From G039029935 sp039029935 (lineage in GTDB: Bacteria; Chloroflexota; Anaerolineae; Caldilineales; Caldilineaceae): 11,888 nucleotides of DNA. Each line of letters starts with the position of its first letter. The first letter of the stretch is position 1. The stretch covers positions 1 to 11,888 of the forward strand of contig JBCCFC010000286.1 of assembly GCA_039029935.1 (NCBI GenBank). The letters run 5' to 3'. A model generated the notes under the pieces. That model was not told the DNA's origin and searched no databases. It worked only from the letters and a program-made list of their open reading frames with translations. Position numbers and translations under genes: made by a program. Positions 1 through 5,210 of the stretch are shown here, in pieces.

Positions 1-59
1 CCTACACTGGTTTAATTATTTTTGTGTACGGCCATCCCCCTTTAAAGTTACTGTGGTTT

Positions 60-94
60 CCCAAAAACAAGTGGTTTTTGGGGTAACCCCCAAA
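60..94 (+). other. Overlapping inverted repeats, possible terminator of an upstream gene
   Basis: CCCAAAAAC (60-68) pairs perfectly with GTTTTTGGG (74-82) over a 5-nt loop. The right arm can instead fold forward: TTTGGGG (77-83) pairs with CCCCAAA (88-94) over a 4-nt loop. The two hairpins share bases 77-82, so they exclude each other. A T-rich run (TTCTTTTT, 101-108) follows the second hairpin after a few bases, so it could be a weak intrinsic terminator for a gene ending before position 60, or part of a switching leader. The sequence shows the pairing; the function is not decided. Confidence 0.35.
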
Positions 95-181
95 CACCTC
101 TTCTTTTTGATCTATCAAAAAAATTTGTTGCACCAATTTCTCAATGAGCGCAAAGAATTATTCACTTTGGCTGTTTATATA

Positions 182-229
182 GGTGTAGGGGAGACACCAA
201 TGATGACTTGCAGGTCTGGCGTCTCCCTT
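182..229 (+). promoter_or_regulatory. Two mutually exclusive hairpins in the leader
   Basis: GGTGT (182-186) pairs with ACACC (194-198) over a 7-nt loop. Alternatively AGGGGAGAC (187-195) pairs with GTCTCCCTT (221-229), nine pairs including one G-U, over a 25-nt loop. Bases 194-195 are needed by both, and the loop of the first hairpin is the arm of the second. The pattern is what an attenuator or translational switch would look like, but no T-run follows and I do not recognise a known riboswitch class. Confidence 0.3.
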
Positions 230-309
230 AGCGATAAAACGAAAGAGTGTACTCTATCCGCTTCGGTACACAGTCTATCACAGCAGGACATAAAATACAA
301 GGAGGTTCT

Positions 310-404
310 ATGCCAAGAGATAGCCCAGAACAAAGGTCATGATGAAACCGATGACAGACAAGAGAAATTGTTTACTTGCAGGTCACAATACTCTTGTCAC
401 TTGA
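310..404 (+). other. Two overlapping mini-ORFs behind a strong Shine-Dalgarno
   Basis: AAGGAGGT (299-306) lies just before an ATG at 310 and is a full match to the anti-Shine-Dalgarno sequence. The frame encodes only 10 residues (MPRDSPEQRS) and stops at 340-342. That stop overlaps the next start as ATGA (ATG 339, with a second in-frame ATG at 342), which opens a 21-residue frame ending at 404. Such coupling is typical of real translation, and short peptides ahead of a gene can be leader peptides. Equally they may be remnants of a decayed gene or chance. The peptides resemble nothing I know. Confidence 0.22.
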
Positions 405-477
405 ACTATCAAAGCGATAAAGCGAATTGTGTTTTCTGGGAAAAATCACCAAGAGGACACAAAATCAAATGACTTTT

Positions 478-483
478 GGAGGG
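478..483 (+). promoter_or_regulatory. Ribosome binding site supporting a TTG start at 489
   Basis: GGAGGG at 478-483 sits 5 bases before the in-frame TTG at 489. It is the best Shine-Dalgarno among the candidate starts of the following gene: GTG 429 has none, and ATG 516 has only AGGA (509-512) at 3 bases. This argues for TTG 489, although ATG 516 gives a more ordinary signal peptide. Confidence 0.45.
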
Positions 484-488
484 TACAA

Positions 489-3047
489 TTGAATGTAACT
501 CTATCTGCAGGACACATGCAGACACACCAGTTGTTGGCACAAAACGTGAAGTGGCGATTAACACGCTGCATCATTTTTTTCGCCATTGTGACTGTCACGC
601 TGGGATTGGCATTTACGCAGGCTGCACAGGCGGCCCCAGTGTTGACAACAAAGACGATTGACGCCACTGAAAATATTGGTCTCTTTCTCGGACATTGGGT
701 CAATCAAGACCCACATACAGACGGCATCACCCGTGTCACGATCCGTGAAGAAGGGGACGACTTGATTATCCATATGTGGGGATCATGTACGCCCATAGAA
801 TGCGATTGGGGTGACTTGACTATAGCTGCCACTGAGGATGATGACGGCTTGTTGGAATTGACATGGGTGCAGTCCTTTGCGACCAGATCACAGACGCTCA
901 TTCTCCTGCCGGATGGCCGTTTGCAAGTGCGACAACGGACGCATTTTACCGATGATAGCGGTCGCCCCGATTATGATTGGGTTGGGACTTTCATCCGTGA
1001 CGGTGGACCGATTGCCTATGTCTATCAAAGCGATGAGGCAACCGCCAAGCTCTTTTGGGGATTATTGGCCTCGAATGGCTTTGCCGATGTCGATTTGATC
1101 CCAGTAGAGGATGTGCTTACCACTGATTTTAACCCGTATTCGCTGGTCATCATTGCCCATGACACAGGGTATCTGGGCAACTGGGGCGATTCGGCAGGGC
1201 AAGTAGACCATATCAATAACAACACATCCTGCTTATTGGGATTGGGTGAAGGCGGTTACGCATTCTTTGGGCAGCTTGATTTGGATATTGGATACCCATA
1301 TGGATGGCATTGGACCGAGTCTCTTGATAGTGTGATTTCTGCACAGAGCTATATTGCGCCAATCGGTAGTGAAATCACCCTATACACGAATCCAGTTGAC
1401 CATGTTGGTATTCATGTGCCTGAGCCAGTCCCAGGCATCACGGTCTTCGGGACTGAGCCGACAAGCCCATTGCACGCACCTTTGGTCATGCAGGAACACT
1501 ATCTGTTTTGGGGGTATGTAGGTGCCCCAGACGTGATGACGATTGATGGACAACAATTGTTTGTGAGGGGCGTGGACGCGGCGATGAATGAAGAATGTAT
1601 CCCTTCAAGTTCAGGCTCCATCATCACTGTCATTCCTGAAGAAATCGATCTGTTTCCCAATGAGGTTGTAACGGCCAGTATTGTGGTGAGTGATATCACT
1701 GCACTTTACGGTACACAACTTGAACTCAGCTATGATCCAGATGTCATTGAGATTGTCGATGCCTATGATTTCGCAGGTGGTACACAAATTCAACATGGCA
1801 GCTTTCTAACGGCTGAAACAACTATCAAAAATGTGGTGGACCCCGTCAATGGTACGATTCATTTCGCCATTTCATTGCAAGGGGCAGAGCCTGGTGCCAA
1901 CGGCAGCGGCACACTGGCGCAATTTGCCATCAAAGGGCTTGTCACTGGTTCAAGCCCCATTTCCCTGACAAACGTGGTCCTTTCGGACCCGCAATCACAG
2001 GCGATTTCGTACACAGCGCAGAGTGGGCAGGTGATTGTCAAGAAACCTGTTGTGGATATCACAGGCTATGTGGCCCTTGAGCGTCGCACAAGCAATGCTG
2101 GCGTCGATATCTGTATTGATACGATGTGTACGACAACGCGTCAAGATGGTTCCTATGAATTCCTTGACGCGCCCACAACAGGGACCATCTCGGTAATGCA
2201 TCAAAGCTATCTGAGTACCACACGCCCATATTCTGGGAACGCTGGCCGCACCATCAATTTGCCCACCGTCACGCTGTTGGGTGGTGATGTCATCAAAGAT
2301 GTGGACCACACAATCAATATCAGGGATGCCGCCAGAATCGGCTTATCCTGGAACAAGGTACGCACTGATGCGAACTGGCGCATTGCCGATGATGTAACGG
2401 ATGACAGTGTGGTCGATATTCGCGATATGGTGGCGATCCAATATAACTGGCAAGCACAAGCACCAAACCCTTGGGACGCCGTTCTTGCTCGCCGCATGGC
2501 TCGCACCAAGGTCACTCGTCAGCCAGCACAAGTAGCGACTCAATCCGGTACATCAATGTCTACCCAAACCAAACTGAACGTTGTGCCAGCACAAGGGCGT
2601 ATGACCGAGCTAGGCGATACGATGGCTGTCGAACTTTGGGTCGAGGATGTCACCAATCTCTATGCAACTGACCTTGTATTGTCCTTTGACCCAAATGTAG
2701 TGCAGGTCAGGGATGTAAATCCATTGGCGGATGGCATACAGATTGGCGTCGGTGAGTTCTTGGATGTGCTGAACCATTACCTGCTGGTCAACCGTGTGGA
2801 TAATGAGGCTGGTGTGATTGAACTGGCACTCACGCAGACTGCACCCGCGCAGGCACGGCAAGGCAGTGGTGTCCTTGGTGTCATCGAGTTTGAGGCGATG
2901 GCAACAGGATCGAGTCCACTTGAATTTGTGAATGCTGAATTGGTCGATGATGCAGCGGTTTTGGTGGATGTGTCGGTTGGAGATAGCGTGATTGAGGTGG
3001 GACAAGTGGTGAATAGTCGCTATTATTTACCATTTGTCGTGAGATAG
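489..3047 (+). CDS. Secreted multidomain protein: amidotransferase-like fold with cohesin-dockerin-cohesin cassette
   Basis: About 852 residues from TTG 489 (843 from ATG 516; the frame stays open back to GTG 429). A signal peptide is clear: Lys/Arg-containing n-region, hydrophobic CIIFFAIVTVTLGLAFT (about 567-617) and an AQAA cleavage region. Domains in order: a beta-rich segment (about 668-1005; W-N, GITR, CDWG, THF, GRPDY) of a kind I associate with Chloroflexota and Cyanobacteria; a class-I-amidotransferase/DJ-1-like fold (about 1008-1590; VIIAHDTG and GLGEGGYAFFG); cohesin 1 (about 1611-2043); a carboxypeptidase-regulatory-like segment running into two dockerin-type repeats (about 2049-2460; INIRDAARIG and VDIRDMVAIQ); cohesin 2 (about 2568-3000); C-terminus NSRYYLPFVVR. 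The second dockerin loop has canonical Asp spacing, while the first is two residues longer. No catalytic role is evident; a surface scaffold or binding protein is likely. Its cassette is paralogous to that of the S8 protease at 8275. Confidence 0.85.
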   Translation: MNVTLSAGHMQTHQLLAQNVKWRLTRCIIFFAIVTVTLGLAFTQAAQAAPVLTTKTIDATENIGLFLGHWVNQDPHTDGITRVTIREEGDDLIIHMWGSCTPIECDWGDLTIAATEDDDGLLELTWVQSFATRSQTLILLPDGRLQVRQRTHFTDDSGRPDYDWVGTFIRDGGPIAYVYQSDEATAKLFWGLLASNGFADVDLIPVEDVLTTDFNPYSLVIIAHDTGYLGNWGDSAGQVDHINNNTSCLLGLGEGGYAFFGQLDLDIGYPYGWHWTESLDSVISAQSYIAPIGSEITLYTNPVDHVGIHVPEPVPGITVFGTEPTSPLHAPLVMQEHYLFWGYVGAPDVMTIDGQQLFVRGVDAAMNEECIPSSSGSIITVIPEEIDLFPNEVVTASIVVSDITALYGTQLELSYDPDVIEIVDAYDFAGGTQIQHGSFLTAETTIKNVVDPVNGTIHFAISLQGAEPGANGSGTLAQFAIKGLVTGSSPISLTNVVLSDPQSQAISYTAQSGQVIVKKPVVDITGYVALERRTSNAGVDICIDTMCTTTRQDGSYEFLDAPTTGTISVMHQSYLSTTRPYSGNAGRTINLPTVTLLGGDVIKDVDHTINIRDAARIGLSWNKVRTDANWRIADDVTDDSVVDIRDMVAIQYNWQAQAPNPWDAVLARRMARTKVTRQPAQVATQSGTSMSTQTKLNVVPAQGRMTELGDTMAVELWVEDVTNLYATDLVLSFDPNVVQVRDVNPLADGIQIGVGEFLDVLNHYLLVNRVDNEAGVIELALTQTAPAQARQGSGVLGVIEFEAMATGSSPLEFVNAELVDDAAVLVDVSVGDSVIEVGQVVNSRYYLPFVVR

Positions 3048-3108
3048 GTTGTATGAACATGATTGTATAATATAGTGTGTCACAATCTCGCACTTGCTGT
3101 TTAAGAGG

Positions 3109-3157
3109 AAAAGGGTTATGAGTTTGGTTAGATTGGCTGAACCTATAACCCTTTTTT
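3109..3157 (+). terminator. Intrinsic terminator after the cohesin protein gene
   Basis: AAAAGGGTTAT (3109-3119) pairs perfectly with ATAACCCTTTT (3145-3155). An inner GGTT/AACC pair (3126-3129 with 3140-3143) extends the stem, and a run of six T (3152-3157) ends it. It lies 62 bases after the stop codon at 3047. A smaller inverted repeat, GATTGT (3061-3066) with ACAATC (3082-3087), precedes it. The A-run on the 5' side makes the main stem potentially bidirectional. It ends the first transcription unit, so the genes from 3319 are probably transcribed from their own promoter, which I could not pinpoint in 3158-3318. Confidence 0.85.
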
Positions 3158-3318
3158 GATCTAAATTCTCATCATTTTAAAATTGATGGCAGAAAAATCA
3201 GTTATGCTACGTTTACTCAGGCGGGGACCATTGACACCATTGTTTATCCAGTGGACACGCCATCAAAAAGAACCGTGTTCACTCATTGAAATCACTGAGC
3301 TGAGGGAGAAGCCCTAGT

Positions 3319-4050
3319 ATGACTGTGAAAAACACTGATGACATCAAACGAGGAGCTACTAAAGAATGCGAAAATTATTCGGGAAAACCATTATTGGGCG
3401 GATGGTTACTAAATGACCACGAGCGGTTGGCACTATTTCGAGCGGCATTAATCGATGACGATCAAGATGCATGGAAAAGGATTTACCCCCTTTATTATGG
3501 TCTTGTATCGTCGTGGGTCAGAGCTGATGAGCTTTATCCTTTTGTGGATGAAGAACCTGACTATTTTGTGAACTGGGCATTTGAGCGTTTACTGTATAGG
3601 ATTAGACAAAATCCAAAAAAATTTGAGGATCCAAAAGAAGGCCTTGCAAGCATTTTAGACTATCTTAAATTGTGTGTATATTCTGCCATTCGGGATTACG
3701 CTAGAGCAATGCTACGGAAGCCAACAGTTCCAATAGACCAAATCCCCGAACCTTCTGTCCCCCCAGACTTTGACGAAATGAATGCGGAAGCGTTCTGGAA
3801 GATTATCGATGCGCAGTTAAAAGATGACAAGGAAAAAATTGCTATCTATAAATTTTTTCTTTGGGGCTATAAAGATCAAGAAATCTATGACTGTCATCCA
3901 GACATTTTTAGAGATGCAAGGGAGGTTGCCAATAAACGCGGGTCTGTGATGAAACGGCTGCTACGGTGGCTTGAGACTCGTCCAGATTTGAGAGAGCTTT
4001 TGTATGCTCTTGCCATTGATACACCTGGTAATATCTTTTTGGATTATTGA
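3319..4050 (+). CDS. Divergent sigma-70 (ECF-like) RNA polymerase sigma factor
   Basis: 243 residues; ATG 3319 is preceded by GAGGGAG (3302-3308). Residues 36-133 look like sigma region 2: helical LALFRAALIDDDQDAWKRIY, an F-V-N-W-A-F-E-R-L-L helix, and ILDYLKLCVYSAIRDYARAM as the core-binding/-10 recognition helices, followed by a proline-rich linker (135-150). Residues 158-220 resemble region 4, with a helix-turn-helix around GYKDQEIYDCHPDIF and a basic last helix (KRGSVMKRLLR). The 'E-I-x4-P-D-I-F' insertion inside the HTH is typical of a Chloroflexota sigma-like group and unlike textbook ECF factors. It heads a run of genes with an anti-sigma-like protein and a CHAT protease, which supports the call. 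It probably directs RNA polymerase to this cluster, perhaps including itself; that is inference. Region 4 is divergent enough that a non-sigma DNA-binding role cannot be excluded. Confidence 0.7.
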   Translation: MTVKNTDDIKRGATKECENYSGKPLLGGWLLNDHERLALFRAALIDDDQDAWKRIYPLYYGLVSSWVRADELYPFVDEEPDYFVNWAFERLLYRIRQNPKKFEDPKEGLASILDYLKLCVYSAIRDYARAMLRKPTVPIDQIPEPSVPPDFDEMNAEAFWKIIDAQLKDDKEKIAIYKFFLWGYKDQEIYDCHPDIFRDAREVANKRGSVMKRLLRWLETRPDLRELLYALAIDTPGNIFLDY

Positions 4051-4147
4051 AGACGAGCTAATCTTGGTTAAACAGGACCAGATGGCTGACTATTTTTATC
4101 TACATATCTTGAAGAATCATGTTTCACAAATTTTCTTAAAAAAATTC

Positions 4148-4255
4148 GCGGAGCGAGCACTCTCTAGTGCGGGTCGTATACCTGCGGAGTGAGCACTCTC
4201 TAGTGCAGGTCGCACACTTGCGGAGCGAGCACTCTCTAGTGCGGGTCGCACACGA
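4148..4255 (+). repeat. Three tandem 36-bp hairpin repeats
   Basis: Three copies at exact 36-bp spacing (4148-4183, 4184-4219, 4220-4255) begin GCGGAGCGAGCACT and continue through CTCTAGTGC and GGGTCG. Each folds as GCACT-CTCT-AGTGC (first copy 4157-4170), lengthened by GCGA pairing with TCGC across a 3-base bulge. The changes between copies keep pairing: copy 2 has GTGA facing TCGC, and copy 1 has GCGA facing TCGT, both through G-U wobble. They fill most of the 281-base gap between the sigma factor and the anti-sigma-like gene, so they would lie within the message. There are no spacers, so this is not CRISPR. A REP-like dispersed element or an mRNA processing or stability element fits best. 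Confidence 0.9.
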
Positions 4256-4331
4256 GAAATCCGGCATGAGGATATCGAGGGTTCCCCTGCCTAAATCCGC
4301 ACTTTTATACTTGAAAATGGAGTCTGAATAA

Positions 4332-5120
4332 ATGAAACAATCAATCAATACACAATTAACGGATGGGGATCTGCTTCTCTACATTGATGGGAATGCAGAC
4401 CCAGAAATGGTTCGTCACATCGAAACTGACCCCCAGCTACAAAAGCGTGTACAGAATCTTGCTTATCTACAAAACTATATGCGTGAGCATTTAAGTTCGT
4501 TGTCCTGCCCCTTAACCATAGAGTTGGGTGACTATCATCTGCGAATGCTATCTGATAGAGAGCATATGCGTATTAAAAAACATATCCGTGATTGCTCGAA
4601 CTGTCTGTCACGATTAAATGAATTGGCAAATCACATTGATGGACCTGTTGATATCGCTTCAACAACACCAGCAAGCGAAAACACCACGGAAAATCTCTTT
4701 GGTCGTTTGGGTCGCTGGTTTATTTACCCATCCCCAAAATTCGAGTTAACACCCGCTGCTGGCTTTTTGAGCGATACACCGACAGTTCAAAATCGAGTTG
4801 AGCCTATTGTCTATCGGTTTGACCAAGAGCCATATCAGGGTGAAATTAGCATCCAAGTGATGGCTGGGAATCGCAAAAGAGAGGGCAGAAAAATCATGGG
4901 TCTGATCTCAGGCAATTTACGTCAGTGGCTAACCGATGTCGAGTTGATGGCAATGGCACGTTTTTCAGAGAACGCGGAAACAACGACAGCCGAGCCTGTT
5001 GCAACGACCAAAGTCAATGCTATTGGTGGATTTGTCTTGCAGAAGATTCCCAGTGGGAATTATGAACTCCTGCTAAAATCGGGTGATCAGTCTTTATGCT
5101 TGCGGGAACTACAAATATAG
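4332..5120 (+). CDS. Soluble zinc-finger anti-sigma-like protein with C-terminal beta domain
   Basis: 262 residues; ATG 4332 has GGAG at 4319-4322. Residues 59-91 carry a zinc anti-sigma (zf-HC2) motif: C59, then H84-x3-C88-x2-C91. Residues 9-52 (TDGDLLLYIDGNADPEMVRH...) have the rhythm of a second, N-terminal copy that has lost all its cysteines. After a linker, residues about 165-262 look like a beta-sandwich of the carboxypeptidase-regulatory type (MGLISG, VNAIGGFVLQKIPSGNYELLL). No transmembrane helix is present, so the protein should be cytoplasmic, unlike many anti-sigmas that signal across the membrane. The expected role is to bind and silence the sigma factor encoded just upstream. 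Its position between the sigma gene and a cytoplasmic TPR-CHAT protease makes it the obvious candidate for regulated proteolysis (inference). Confidence 0.75.
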   Translation: MKQSINTQLTDGDLLLYIDGNADPEMVRHIETDPQLQKRVQNLAYLQNYMREHLSSLSCPLTIELGDYHLRMLSDREHMRIKKHIRDCSNCLSRLNELANHIDGPVDIASTTPASENTTENLFGRLGRWFIYPSPKFELTPAAGFLSDTPTVQNRVEPIVYRFDQEPYQGEISIQVMAGNRKREGRKIMGLISGNLRQWLTDVELMAMARFSENAETTTAEPVATTKVNAIGGFVLQKIPSGNYELLLKSGDQSLCLRELQI

Positions 5121-5210
5121 TCAGGACTAAGTAGCGTTAGTACCCGTCGTTGCCATACCATCTCTAAACCTATTTCAAACAAAGTATCAACCATACCATT
5201 ACAGACCATC
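5121..5210 (+). other. Short intergenic gap with a 9-bp direct repeat
   Basis: Between the anti-sigma-like gene and the CHAT gene. CCATACCAT occurs twice (5153-5161 and 5191-5199), 38 bp apart, and CCATCATGG overlaps the CHAT start. No terminator and no convincing Shine-Dalgarno are visible before ATG 5211. The gap is compatible with co-transcription. Confidence 0.35.

Larger units (their letters stand above)
1..488. other. Upstream region without a convincing gene
   Basis: No reading frame here has a credible protein composition or a recognisable domain. The stretch contains overlapping inverted repeats at 60-94 and 182-229, a strong Shine-Dalgarno followed by two very short coupled reading frames (310-404), and two loosely similar segments that share the words ACTTGCAGGTC (206-216 and 374-384), AGCGATAAA (230-238 and 413-421) and AGGACA (285-290 and 454-459) in the same order but with different spacing. 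It could be the 5' leader of the gene starting near 489 plus the 3' flank of a gene lying before the window. A possible weak promoter is TTGTCA (394-399) with GATAAA (416-421) at 16-bp spacing; this is only suggestive. Confidence 0.5.

Noticed and set aside
182..300. Known riboswitch (c-di-GMP or Mn type)
   Set aside because: Only short words resemble those consensus sequences; the conserved core and helices are not there.
53..472. 139-codon + strand frame starting GTG
   Set aside because: No ribosome site, no domain, composition unlike the neighbours, and it runs through hairpins and into the start of the next gene.
3183..3208. Promoter TTGATG / TATGCT before the sigma gene
   Set aside because: Spacing is only 14 bp, and ECF-type autoregulation would use different elements; not supportable.
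4148..4255. CRISPR array
   Set aside because: Units are contiguous with no unique spacers, and there are no cas genes in the window.
4136..4348. Minus-strand frame with a 12-residue repeat (RTRECSLR)
   Set aside because: The repeat is a by-product of the 36-bp DNA repeats, whose length is a multiple of three; no start context or domain.
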